Of a stretch of 41,360 nucleotides of DNA, positions 1 to 11,000 are shown one piece after another (within the stretch, counting starts at the first letter, position 1; every line of letters begins with the position of its first letter). The position numbers were made by a program, and so were the translations under genes. The DNA is from Pigoraptor vietnamica (Eukaryota; Opisthokonta; Filasterea): positions 1 through 41,360 of the forward strand of contig CALSCQ010003055.1 in NCBI GenBank assembly GCA_943704525.1. The letters are read 5' to 3'. The notes under the pieces are model-generated. The model made no database searches and was not told where the DNA came from. It saw only the letters and a list, made by a program, of their open reading frames with translations.

Positions 1-116
<116 letters not shown>

Positions 117-242
117 ATTCTCCATTTTCATGGGGTGAACAGGGCCTGGAGATAGTGGGGATGTCTGCGGTGGCTGAGTGGATCCATTGCCATGAAAGTT
201 CGTTGCGAATGCGCGAGACGTGACACACTTTGCCGGTCGCAG

Positions 243-607
243 GCACCGGGCGTCCCGGAGGACAGGGCGTCGGGCATTGTGGGCGCCGTCAACCAGCTCA
301 ACGCGCGCCTGGCAAGCTTTGTCGCCCAGGCGAAGGTGCGTGACCGTAGTATCAGCTGTTGTCGTCTCAAGAGCCCTTCCCCTCTTGCGCACGTGCATGT
401 TGCTCCAAGCACCCTCCTGTTGCGCACGTGCATGTTGCTCCAAGCACCCTCCCTCTTGCTCACGCGCATGTGTTCCCCACTGTGCGCGCTTTTCAGGCGA
501 TGGTCGCGTGCCTCGGGCAGAACCAGGCGGCGATGGACAAGTTTGTGGACACGGTCAAGGCGCTTGGGCTGGCTGCGTCGGGCGTGCTGGGCGCCGTGTC
601 GAACTAG
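243..607 (+). CDS. 3' end of an unidentified gene (partial, two exons)
   Basis: Two exons are supported. Exon 243-335 follows a CAG acceptor and precedes GTGCGT. Exon 497-607 follows TTTTCAG and ends in TAG. Both are in phase 0 and have lengths divisible by three (31 and 37 codons). The joined tail is about 67 residues, helical in character and rich in Ala/Gln, with 'GAVNQLNARLASFV' followed by 'DKFVDTVKALGL', which suggests an amphipathic or coiled-coil C-terminus. I do not recognise the family. The 5' part lies outside the window or beyond the microsatellite. It is in the same orientation as MND1, 306 bases upstream of the MND1 start codon. Confidence 0.55.
385..478. repeat. 35-base intronic tandem repeat
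   Basis: Inside the intron 336-496 a 35-base unit beginning TTGCGCACGTGCATG is present twice (from 385 and from 420), with a decayed third copy from about 456. The unit contains CACGTG and ends in a pyrimidine-rich stretch, so the duplication has multiplied the polypyrimidine context of the intron. Confidence 0.8.
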
Positions 608-913
608 CGTGCTGTAATGAAATTTCCCGGTGATCACGTGCCATCTCGCGCCAATTTCCTTGGCGCGCAATTCAAAATGATGACAAAGGAAGGGACTGCA
701 CATCCACCTGCATCCGCAGTCATTTGTCGCTGGTCTTCTGCACCATCGCACGCTCAACAAGCAACACGAAGTGTGGTAGTGTTCGCCTGTGCGCAATCGC
801 ACTCGTCGCTTGGATCGCCCAAAGCCTTGGCGTGTGCCGCTTGGGACCCCTGGTCGCACACGCGTTTCAGTTCGCTTGTCGCGCTTTTTTGGGATCAAAG
901 TGGTGCGCAGAAA
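608..913 (+). promoter_or_regulatory. MND1 upstream region with inverted E2F-like pair
   Basis: This 306-base spacer separates the upstream stop from the MND1 start codon. It holds a 7-base inverted repeat, GCGCCAA (648-654) and TTGGCGC (660-666), with 5 bases between. Each arm resembles the E2F/DP core TTSGCGC. A CACGTG lies just upstream (about 636-641). E2F-like control would suit a meiotic/cell-cycle gene, but that is inference from the motif alone. Confidence 0.4.
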
Positions 914-1513
914 ATGGTGAGTGGCTTTGTCTCTGAACAATTGTCCTTGCGTGTTATGCGTGATGAGCCGTTCACACGTCAGACGCCGTTGGCTGATGCC
1001 CTATTGGCGGAAGGGCAGTTGGTGGCAGCTGTCTCACGCCCTGTGTGCCCATTCGCAGTCTGGAAAGAAGAAGGGGCTCAGCGCGGACGAAAAGCGCAAG
1101 CGGCTGCTCGAAATCTTCTATGAGTCGGTGGGCTGTACGCACATGCACGATGTTCTGCGTGTGAGCACCCATTGACACACACTGCTGTTCTCATTTAAAC
1201 TAGTCTGCTGAATTGCCGTTAACGTGTGCGCGCAGCAAGACTTCTTCAACCTCAAGGACATTGAGAAGATTGCGCAGAAGGAGAAGGGCATCAGTGCGTG
1301 TCTTGGCCTGGAGAAGTTGCCATGGCTTGTGTATTGCACTCTGAATGTGACGCGAGTCTCTCTTGCTCCGTTCCTGTCGCTTTGAAGTTGCTTCAACGGT
1401 GTCTTTTGTGAATGGAACTGCGTAAACATCTTGCGTGCTAGGGCGCTGTGTATGTGTGTGTGAGGGTTTGTGTGTGTCTGTGTGTGTGTGTGTGAGTGTG
1501 TGTGAGTGTGAGG

Positions 1514-1571
<58 letters not shown>

Positions 1572-2534
1572 AGTGTGCTGTCCGTCTCAGTCCGTCCCTC
1601 CGCGCGCAGACTCGATGATAGTGAAGGAGGTTTTGCAGACGCTCATCGACGACAACCTGGTCGACCTCGAGAAGATTGGCGCCGCAAACTTCTATTGGGC
1701 CTTCCCCAGCAAGGGACTGCAAATTGTGAGTCCCTCGCAGTGCGATAAGACACTACACTACACACACAGCAGGCACACACACACGCACACACACACGCAC
1801 ATGCACTCGCACGCACACACGCATACACACACACACCTCACGCACCTCAGTGCTCAGCAGTCGTGCGCCACATGAACTCGCGCCCACACACGCATGTGAA
1901 CCCATGCTCCCACCCAGCGCAAGCGAAAGATCGCCGAGCTGTCCGACAGCCTCGCGGGACACAACGCCAAGATAGCCGCACTACGGGGCGAAATTCAGGC
2001 GGCCAAGAGGGGGCGCGAGGACTCGGTATGCTCCATGTGATATATCACCCCATTTATCTGTAACTTCTGTAACGCTTTTACCTTCCCTCTGGATCGCAGG
2101 ACGAGCGCGACGCCCTTCTGCTGCAAGTGAAGGCGGCCGAGGAGAAGCAGGCCGAGCTGGGCAAGGAACTCCAAAAGTACCGCGAGTGCGATCCCGAGGT
2201 TATTGACGCAAAGAGTGGGTGTGATTTGCAATCCGTTTTGCGAATGGGGTGCCTGTTAACCCGATTATTATTCACCGCGCACCACAGAAAAGGCGTGCAA
2301 ACTAGCCGTCGAGTGCGCGAATATGTGGACGGGTGAGTGCGCAGCGCAAGCAGACTGTGGGAAACACGCACGCATGTCACAGTGTGCAACGGACTGCCGC
2401 TGACATTCTTTCCGTGCACAACAACAGACAACATCTTCGTGATCAAGTCGTTTTGCCGCAACCAATTTGGGGTTGCCGAGAGCGACCTCGACACACAGTT
2501 TGGCATTCCCTCGGAACTCGATTACATCGAATGA
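914..2534 (+). CDS. MND1: MND1 meiotic recombination protein
   Basis: Partner of HOP2; the complex stimulates DMC1/RAD51 strand exchange in meiotic nuclei. Eight coding exons: 914-916, 1059-1127, 1236-1293, 1610-1725, 1918-2025, 2100-2214, 2288-2332 and 2428-2534. All phases agree and give 206 residues, against about 205 for the human protein. The N-terminus MSGKKKGLSADEKR and winged-helix segments 'VKEVLQTLIDDNLVD' and 'GAANFYWAFPSK' match the family. A charged coiled coil follows (about 85-150), ending in 'CDPEVIDA'. The C-terminus 'DNIFVIKSF...FGIPSELDYIE' is diagnostic. The first coding exon is the ATG alone, directly followed by GTGAGT. The intron 1294-1609 carries a long TG run. Presence of MND1 implies meiotic capability. 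Confidence 0.95.
1516..1569. repeat. (TG)n microsatellite in an MND1 intron
   Basis: A near-pure TG run of about 50 bases lies in the intron between coding exons 3 and 4, followed by a pyrimidine-rich acceptor ending at 1609. The next intron (1726-1917) holds an imperfect CA-rich stretch at about 1770-1835. Confidence 0.9.
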
Positions 2535-3218
2535 ACTCGTCCATTGAGTGCGAGCGAACCTTATTGAAGCGAGGGAAGAAGTGAAAACAGCCGATGTGTG
2601 AACTGGAGGAGAGAGCATGTGCGTGTGTATGGACACGCGTACGTGTAAGGGTCGAGACATTCGGATAGCCGGGAAGAGGAAAAAAACAACCGTCGCCAAC
2701 TATGCTAAAAGTTCGGCGTTCGCGAACGTGCGGGGCCTTCCCTGTCACGCAACCAAATTAGCGCGTCACGGGCTCGTCAGGGGACGGCATGCGAGTGGAC
2801 GGCGTTCTGTGAGTTGCACCGGTGACGGGAAGCGCCCGCGGAAAAACGCGTGCTTGCGCAACACGCAGACACGTGTTGGGTTGCGTGGAGGGTTGGAGTT
2901 ACCCTTGGGTGGCTATTTCTGTGTGTGGTGAGGGTCTGCTGGGGTAACTGGCGCGTTGATGGGAGGGTGAGGGTTATGCGTCATCGCTGTGGAGAGTGAG
3001 GGTTAACGTGCAAGGGAAGGTGGGAGTTAGCACGTGACGGAAAAATCGCGCACTGAAGAAATTAACGGCAGCGAATTGTCGCACCCGTAACGCATAAAGT
3101 GAAATTCGAGGGAAAAAGTGGGCAGAAAAAGGGAACATTCAAATTATGAGTCCCGGGTCAGACATTCCACGTGAAATTGTCAATTGTCTTGACACCCACA
3201 CACACGCTACACACACAC

Positions 3219-3257
<39 letters not shown>

Positions 3258-3372
3258 GGGTCACACTTGCAGCGACTCCGACACTGTTATAAGGCTCGCC
3301 CAACACCCAGTGGATAGCAAAAGCAGTGCCGAACACACTCGTTCAATGCCATAACACGACACGCAAGCGAGA
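2535..3372. other. Spacer between MND1 and the next gene, with (CA)n run
   Basis: About 840 bases with no convincing coding exon. It contains the MND1 3' flank, then GC-moderate sequence with repeated 'GTGAGGGTT'-like phrases around 2930-3005. A CA microsatellite covers about 3206-3255, and the region up to the next start codon (3373) probably holds that gene's promoter. The only long open frames here are microsatellite translations. Confidence 0.6.
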
Positions 3373-5013
3373 ATGCTGCTTGCGCTCGCCCTAGACGTCC
3401 CCCTGTGGGTGCTTGTGCTTGCGTCGGTGTCCGCGGCGATCGTCTTCGCCTTCCACAGCCAGCTCCTTGACCTCATCGTGTTATGGGTCATCGCAAACAA
3501 CGGCCGGGCGCGCCGTCTCAAGACTGACCTCAAAGCGCGGTGAGTTGCCTCGCGAGTTGTTTGTTTGCCTGTGTGGACGGCACCGCGCAGCCTCCGTGCG
3601 TGCAACTCAGCTGAGGGCGCATGCGTTGTTATTGCCACTGTGCTCGGGGTATTCTGTTACTGACGCTGCTGTGTCCCGCAGGCTCCAGGCGTACGTCGTG
3701 CGGAGTGCACTCTTGGACCACATTGCCATCAACGAGCTCTTTGTCCTTGCGCGCGACATGGTGGACGCTGACCAGGCGAGTGGCATTTCTGTGTGTGGCG
3801 CGTGTACTGCGTCCTTCTTACATGCTGTGGACTGTGTGTGTGACGCCTCGCTTACAATGCGCGCGCGTTGTAGATTGGAATCGACATATTCCACAAGTAT
3901 GTGCTCAGCTACAAGTACACGCTCATCTTCCGCGACCGCCTCGACGGCTCTCTCCGTGGCATGATGCTCATATCGCCGGAGAAAGGAGGTGCGTCCAGAG
4001 CCGCTTTCGCGAGAATTGTTGTGAGCTGCGTACGCAGTGGCTCACTGCGTGTCTTCTGTGCGTGTGCGCGCAGTGTCGCCCGACAACCGCCGCTTCATTT
4101 TTATCAAGTGCGGCCTCGGCCTGTTCAAGGAGGAGTTCCGCGGGGGACCCCTCTTCTACATGGTGGGCTTTTACTTTCTCATGGCCGAGATGCTCGCGCA
4201 CCCCTTCACCCCCATCTACGTCCTCTACAAGAGCTTCAGCGTCAAGAGCTACCAGGTCGGTGCGGGCGGCTTTCGGTCATCTGTTGGCGAGCATGTTGGG
4301 AGCGGTGGTAGACGCGCACGTGGCGGACGCAGTGGCACTGATGCACTCGCTTGGTATCACGCAGCTGGCCCTGCGCAACTTCCAGGAGGTCTATCCGCGT
4401 TACGACAAGCCGACGCCCGCGTGGGAGAAGAGCATCATGGACGACTTTGGGCGCAACACGGCGTCGGGGAAGGAGGTCTACGATGCCGACCGGTGAGTCT
4501 TAGCAAGGCTGCAAGGTCGGCATGTGTGTGAAGCAACACTGTGATGTGGTCCACCGGCCCTTCTTTGCCTGTGCTGACTCATTCGCATTCGCTTGCAGCT
4601 GCGTCGTGAACCGCGAGGTGACGCACTTGCGGGAGGGCGTCGTGCGCCTCTCGAAGGAGGACCTGATGGACCCGCACGTCCAGTTCTTCGTCAAGCAGAA
4701 TCCGGGGTGGCTGCGCGGACACCTCATGATCTCCCTGTGCCGCGTGCGCTGGAGCGACGTGTTTCGCATCGCCGGCAATCTCGCACGCCGCTCCGCGCGC
4801 GTGTTCATCTCGAGCACCCTTAAGGCCGCCGGCTTTGGGGGCGTCGCGCGCCGTGCGTTTGGCAGCGTGTCGGCGGAGGCCGTCAAGGAGCAGGAGGCGG
4901 AGCTGGAGACGCGCGACCGCTCTCGATCGTTTGGGGAGCGCGTGGCGTCCGCTCGGATTCAGCACGTGGACATCATGTCGAGCGAGGCCATTGTGGGTTC
5001 CTCGGGCTCGTAG
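3373..5013 (+). CDS. Unrecognised conserved-looking membrane-anchored protein
   Basis: Six exons: 3373-3539, 3682-3775, 3874-3988, 4074-4255, 4365-4492 and 4599-5013, giving 366 residues in a consistent frame. Residues about 2-38 form a long hydrophobic segment (LALALDVPLWVLVLASV...), so an N-terminal membrane anchor is likely. The middle has motifs that look constrained: 'RSALLDHIAINELF', 'HKYVLSYKYTLIFRDRLDGSLRGMML', 'EEFRGGPLFYMVGFYFLMAEMLAHPFTPIYV' and 'YPRYDKPTPAWEKSIM'. The second hydrophobic stretch (about 150-175) may be a re-entrant or second membrane segment. The tail after about 290 is basic, then acidic and serine-rich. I cannot assign a family. The intron 3776-3873 appears to start with GC rather than GT, because the GT alternative breaks the frame. 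Confidence 0.75.
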
Positions 5014-5423
5014 GCTGCCGTGTTCTCTTCAGCGTACTGCGATGCGTGCTTGTATTCCGTCGCGTGCTGCTGCGTGTGCGTGCATTCGTGCTCATATCGC
5101 CGCGTGTTTGTTCTTGTCGCTGTAGAGTCCGCAGCAGCAGCAACGGGCGTGCGTGTCGTATGCGTTCAGCGCAAAGCGGTTCTGAGCAACGGAGCCCTCG
5201 TTGGTGGCCGTCGTGGCGTTCTTCAGCGTGGGCACGCCATGTTGGCTATTCCCTGCGTTATGCATGTGCGTTGCAAGTTGAGGTGTTTTGTCTTCCTAGT
5301 GACGCGGCTGTGTGAGCCGCGCCTCGTGGACTGCCTCCTTTATCGATTGCGTTGCGTGCGCGTGTGCGGCAATGAAAAAATACTACTCTCCGATGTCGGT
5401 GTGTGGTGCAAGGGCGTGTATTT
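5014..5423. other. Convergent 3' spacer
   Basis: About 410 bases between the stop codons of the membrane protein (+) and the germ cell-less-like gene (-). No exon, RNA or ordered repeat is evident. It should hold both 3' UTRs and polyadenylation signals. Confidence 0.5.
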
Positions 5424-6917
5424 TCATGGACCATTGCGTGGAAAGAGCATGGTCAGGCTCACAAAGAGCGGAAAGGGCGCGTCAGAGTCAATCGCCAGCG
5501 CCACGACCTCCTCGTTCAGCGCAAAATCGCGCTCGCATAAATCCGTCGACCGGAAGTACGCCTTCTTCTCGACTACGCTCGTCTCCACGCTGTGCCCAAC
5601 CCCATTCGGAACAGCGGGTGACGTGGGCAACGGCGGTGCGCCGGGCAGCCCGATCGACGGCACGCGTGGCGGTGTCGCGGGTGTGCCTGAAGCGCGTGTG
5701 GGCGTGGGTGGCAGGAGTGGGGCCTGGTCCGCGTCCGCGAGCTCCGATTCATGGATGGCGCCCACGGAGAGGCGATAGAGGAGGCGGCGGCGCGGGTTGA
5801 GGCAGACGGTTGTTGGGGAAGCGCCCTGCAGCGCCTTGGTGTTGCGGCGCAGTGTGAGGATGCGGTTGGTGCTGTGGTACGTCACGAGAACGTCAAATCC
5901 ATGCGAGAACCCCATCCACCGCCACATAAGCTGCGTGTCGCTGACAAGAATGCGCCCGCAGCGCAGGCCCTCGCGCGCGAAGTCGGCGCGTGCGTTGGCG
6001 GGATCCCACCCGCCGCGAAGCATGAGCGACCACAGCGACCGGTAGGCCACGTCAAGCCAGTCCGAGGGTATGACGTTGTCGCGCGCAATGACGTCAATGT
6101 TACGGTGGTCGTTGAGCATGTGGGCCATGCGGAGGGCGCGGAACGCCGGCACAAAGGGGCGCCCCTCGTCCGTGTCCAGGAACGCCACGGCGCCCTTCCC
6201 CCGCCCGCGGAAAAACTCGGCCGAGTCCGCGACCACATGTCGGCCGCGCGTCACGGGCGCGCTTGGTTTCACGCGGAGGTAGAGCCACCTACGTGCAAGC
6301 AAGGGTCAGCCACTCATTCAGAGGCATGCATGCGACTGAGGACATTTCCCTCTGCGCTTTCCGCACTTCCGCAACACCGCATCAGCAACCCATTCATGCC
6401 CATGCACCGGTGGCGACTACACCCGCACTCCTCTGCATTCTCCGCACCTTCGCAACACCATGTAGACGTCCAGCTCAACATGCACGACGAGCAGCCGCGG
6501 CGACCGCACAATCTCCGCCATGAGCCCCGTGTCCACCAGCCGCAGCGCGTCGCTGGGCATCGCCGTGCACAGGTGCCGCTCCAGCCACGCCACGCACGCC
6601 GACGCAACATCCTCGCGTCCATATGCAACGCCCGCTGCGTGGAAGGTGGCGACCGTGTCCGCACGCACTGACGCGACCATCTGCGCCGCACACACGTCCA
6701 TCAGCCCCTCGATCTGGAGAAGCGTCGCCGCCGCAAGTACACCGACAATCCCCGGCAGGCCAATCACAATGTCGTCGCGATATAACGACTCGAAGGCCGT
6801 TTCGAGCGCTGCGCACACCAACCGCATTAGCACAGAAGAGCCTCACTACATAGCAATTACAAATGTACATGTACATGCACTGCATGTCACCCACTCCCCC
6901 ACTTCTCCCACAATCAC

Positions 6918-6993
<76 letters not shown>

Positions 6994-7410
6994 GCACACA
7001 CACAGACCTGTGCGGTCGACATTGGCGTCGAGGACTTCCACGTGCACCGTGTTATCCTCCAGCGCCTTCCACCGGCCCGAAAAGAGCGACTCAAAGTATT
7101 TGGCCTGCTTGAGATACACGCGGTGCAGTCGCCACTCGTGCCCTGCACACAAGTTCACATGAGCAGATGCTGGAACGACCATGGCGCCGTGCACACACCC
7201 ACCGAGCGCGCACACGGTCACGTCGCTGCCCTCCCCATTTACGAAGAGTGTTCGATATATGTAGTCGCTGGTCGTGCGCATGCGGCGGCGCACGTGTTCT
7301 TCAAACCGTTCCTCGCCGTTTGCACCATCGCTCTCGTCGTCCAAGCCGGCGTCATCCGCCGTACGCTTTCCGCGCACAAGCCGCGCGGGCGACGAGGCGC
7401 CCAGCCCCAT
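5424..7410 (-). CDS. GMCL1: Germ cell-less / GMCL1-like BTB protein
   Basis: Exons on the complement: 7410-7204, 7143-7008, 6808-6448 and 6288-5424, giving 522 residues (human GMCL1 about 515). The family's BTB entry is clear: '[21 protein letters not shown]' joins '[22 protein letters not shown]', then 'AFESLYRDD' and a BACK-like helical region. The GCL C-terminal domain follows with '[10 protein letters not shown]', '[13 protein letters not shown]', 'VIPSDWL', 'LRCGRILV', '[16 protein letters not shown]' and '[14 protein letters not shown]'. In animals GCL is a CUL3 substrate adaptor at the nuclear envelope; that role here is inference. The first intron (7144-7203) is 60 bases, in frame and stop-free, so a naive ORF reads through it. 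A Pro/Ser-rich insert follows at about 415-455. Confidence 0.9.
6915..7004. repeat. (CA)n microsatellite in a GCL intron
   Basis: About 90 bases of CA with a few interruptions lie immediately after the splice donor of the second intron of the germ cell-less gene (donor at 7007 on the complement). On the coding strand it is a GT run starting within about 5 bases of the donor, so many overlapping GT dinucleotides flank the true splice site. Confidence 0.9.
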
Positions 7411-8042
7411 TCACGACGCCAGCGCAGGAAACAGCCGCCACGCAAGATCCAGCCCAAAGACAAGCGGCCAAGCGAGTGGCCGGCCTCAGCGCACAAATTG
7501 GGACAACCGGCAACTGCCTAAATAGGTTATAGCCGCACCCAATCAGCGCATCCGTCCGCCACACAAGCGCATTACCATGTGCAGAAGAGTGCTCAGTCGT
7601 GAGTGTGAGGGGGGCAGAGCACGCGCACAACACGAAAGTGAGCCCTGAGACAGGATGTGTGTGGTGCTTTGGGAAGGCACGGCGTCAGCGATTCTCGTTT
7701 TCCGAATACACAGGACGTAACAAGGCAAATATTCCGATAGCCAGATCTGAAGCCAAATTTTACGATCAGGTTTGCGTTACAAGAAGATTTTTCATGGAGA
7801 TTTCGCGGGATTTTTCAGAGTTTACTCCATGGCAACGGTTGCCAGGTGCCTCTGCATACCTCTCGATTGGCGCACAGTGTGCGGGTTTGCATCTGCTCTT
7901 ACTTCAGGGGCTGTGCACTCAGAGACTTTCGTTCACGGTGGTTGACGTGTGTTTTTGTGTGTGTGGAGAGTGTGCGCTGAGGGATCCCACGAGGCGCCGT
8001 GTGCTCTAGTCAGGTCGCAGTCGCAGTGCGCCGCGGCGGAAA
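7411..8042. promoter_or_regulatory. Divergent promoter between GMCL1-like and DNAI1 genes
   Basis: This 632-base spacer separates two start codons that point apart. CCAATCAGCGCA lies at about 7537-7548, 130 bases upstream of the germ cell-less start; the same 12 bases recur near 14850. On the dynein side, GGCAACGGTTGCC (7831-7843) is a perfect everted repeat of the RFX X-box half sites, and CCATGGCAAC (7827-7836) matches one side of the X-box consensus. RFX control of axonemal genes is well established in animals; activity here is inference. Confidence 0.5.
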
Positions 8043-11000
8043 ATGGCGCCCGCGGCAGCAGCCAAGCCAAAGGCCAAGCTGGCCCCGGTGGGTGTTGGGG
8101 GTGGGGGGGACGTGGGGCGCGGACGGGGTGCCAGTGCATGGCGGCGCTGTCTCCGTTTGTGGTCGCCTGGTGTTTGTGCGCGTGATCGTGGGCGGTGATG
8201 CTTGAAACGCATGTAAACGAGGCTGTGTGGGTTGGGTGAGGATGGTGTGACTGAGTAGAGGCGTGCCTTACGCGTGTGATGCATGCACACAGGCGGCCGC
8301 GGTGGCTTCCAAGTCGAACATTACGAAGAAGGCGACGCTCGTGTCGATGAAGGATGACAAGACGCGGGCGTCGCGCGCGTCGTTTGGCACGGCCCCGGAG
8401 GACGAGGCGCACCCGGACGCCATGGGCGACGACGCCTTCGACGACCAGTGGCTCCAGGTGCGTCCCAGAGGAGGCTGTGTGTCTGTCTTTGGCTGGTGGC
8501 AGGTGTGGTTTGTCTATTGCCGTTTGCAAGGACCATTGAGCTGGTTTGTGCGTGACTTGCGGTTGCTGCGTGCGCTGTGCTGAGCTACGGCCGCGCAGCC
8601 CAAGACGCTGCTCAAGCCCGAGGACCAGCTGGAGCTGACGGAGGAGCAGCTGAAGGAGGACTTCACGCGCATCCTCAGCGCGAACAACCCGCACGCCCCG
8701 CAGAACATTGTGCGCTTCAGCCACAAGGAACAGGTGTACAAGCTCGCGCCCGCCATCGACCAGACGGCAGTGCACTTTGAGCTCGAGGGGTACATGCTCC
8801 ACAAGGGCTCGGACGAGGCCAAGCGACAGCTCACCGCGAGCGGCGTCGTCACGGCGGGCGCGCAGGAGGTCGCCGTCGAGGGCGCTGCCCCGGATGACGA
8901 CGGCGGCGATGGGGATGGGGAGGCTGCGCACGCGGGCGGTGAGGCTGCGGGCGCTGGGCCGCGCAAGGAGCACGTGCTGCGCAACCAGTTCAACTTCAGC
9001 GAGCGCGCTTGCCAGACGTTCAACAACCCTCTGCGGGACCGCGCGACGTCGACCGAGCCCCCGCCACGCGCCAACTTCAGCGCGACTGTGAATCAGTGGG
9101 AGATTCACGACGCGTACGCGGAAGACCAGCAGCGGCAGGCGCAGCTGAAGGACAAGAAGGCGGCGGCCGTGCCGAAGGGCCCCGGCATGAAGGAGGACGA
9201 GAAGAAGAAGAAGCTGACGCAGGTCGAGACGCAGACGGAGGACGTTGTGCACAGCGCGGCGATGCTGCGATCGGCGAAGATCATCGAGCGCATGGTGAAC
9301 CAGAACACATTCGACGACATTGCCCAGGACTTCAAGTACTGGGAGGACCAGTCGGACGAATTCCGCGACAACGAGGGTGCGTGCCGCGCGCTTTCGGCAG
9401 ATTGTCTCTGTGCGGCATGGCGTGTGTGGGTGTGCTTGTTGTCTCCGTGCAGATGTGTGGGTGTGTGACTGATGCCTCACGCGCGTTCCCCACTGCAGGC
9501 ACGCTGCTGCCGCTGTGGAAGTTTGTGTACGACAAGGCGAAGCGCAAGGCGGTGACGTCGCTGTGCTGGAACCCGCAGTACCACGACCTGTTTGCGGTGG
9601 GCTATGGCTCGTACGACTTCAGCAAGCAGGGCCCCGGCATGATCTGCGCGTTCACGATGAAGAACCCCTCGTACCCCGAGTACGTCTTCAACACGGAGTC
9701 TGGCGTCATGTGCCTCGACTTCAACCGGCAGGTGTGTGGCATGCGATGTGTGCGATGTGCGATAACGTCCTTTTGAGGGGCAGTGTGAGCAGAGATTCTA
9801 TCTTCGGTGAATTGCGCTTCATGGATGTATTTTGTGTGTACTGAATCTGTGCATTGCTTCGGCGAGCGCAGCATCCGTCGCTGCTTGCCGTGGGCCTCTA
9901 CGACGGGTCCGTGGCCATCTACAACGTGCAGGAGAAGACAACAAAGCCCATGTACCAGTCGACGGCCAAGACGGGCAAGCACACGGATCCCGTGTGGCAG
10001 GTGCGTCGGCACTCACTGTTCCTCGCGTGTGTGACTTTGATTGAATGACCTGCTGTGTGCGCGTGGTGCGACGATGTGTCCGTGCTGACCGGACTCCTTC
10101 CGCCCGCAGGTGTACTGGCAGGAGGACGACATTGACAAGAACCTCAACTTCTACTCTGTGTCGTCAGACGGCCGCGTGACGTCATGGACGCTCGTGAAGA
10201 ACGAGCTCCACTACAATGTGAGTGGATGCGTCCATTGCAGCAGCGTGGAGGCAATGGGACATCCCAGCGCACGCCGGTACTGACGGTACTCTCTTGTTTT
10301 GCGCCTCAGGACGTGATTGAGCTGCGGCTGGACGACGGCGCGGCCGAGGGCGAGGGCGGCGAGGAGGGCGCAGAGGGCGAGAAGGCCGACAAGGACAAGG
10401 CCGAGAAGAGCGAGAAGGCGCCGGTGTCGACGCGCGCGGACGCGGCTGCCGGCGAGAAGGGCCTCGTGGAGGATTCCGGGATCTTTGGGCTCGGGTGTGG
10501 CACGTGCTTCGACTTCAACCGTGCGAACGACCACCTGTTTATTGTCGGCACGGAGGAGGGCAAGATCCGCAAGTGCTCCAAGGACTACAGCAGCCAGTAC
10601 CTCGAGTCGTACAACGTGAGTGCGGCAGCGCATGCCCCTTCCATTTGCCTCTGTGTTTCGTTTTGCGATTCGCTGAGCCGCCGACCGCTCTGTTGCGCAG
10701 GCGCACCAAATGTCCGTGTACTCGGTCAAGTGGAACCACTTCCACTCGCGCGTGTTCCTGTCGTGCAGCGCGGACTGGACGGTGAAGGTGTGGGACCACA
10801 CGCATCCCGCGCCCATCCTCTCGTTCGACCTCAACAACGCCGTCGGCGACGTCGCGTGGGCGCCGTACTCTGCGACCGTCTTTGCGGCCGCTACGAGCGA
10901 CGGCAAGGTGTGCATGCGCGGCGTGGCACGTGTGCTGTCGCTGTGTGCAGTGCTGTTTTCGAATCGTCAGTTTTTTTACTGTGCGGCTGTCGGCTGACCT

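Noticed and set aside
128-940. 270-residue minus-strand open frame at the left edge
   Set aside because: It overlaps spliced exons with better support on the plus strand; composition is Arg/His-rich with no domain.
6863-7162. Open frames made of Thr-His or Cys-Val repeats
   Set aside because: These are translations of the (CA)n/(GT)n microsatellite in a GCL intron. Similar frames at 1-220, 1435-1875 and 24028-24100 were rejected for the same reason.
7933-9480. 515-residue open frame on the minus strand
   Set aside because: It is antisense to the first exons of the dynein intermediate chain gene, is Arg/Leu/His-rich, and arises from the GC-rich codon bias of the real gene.
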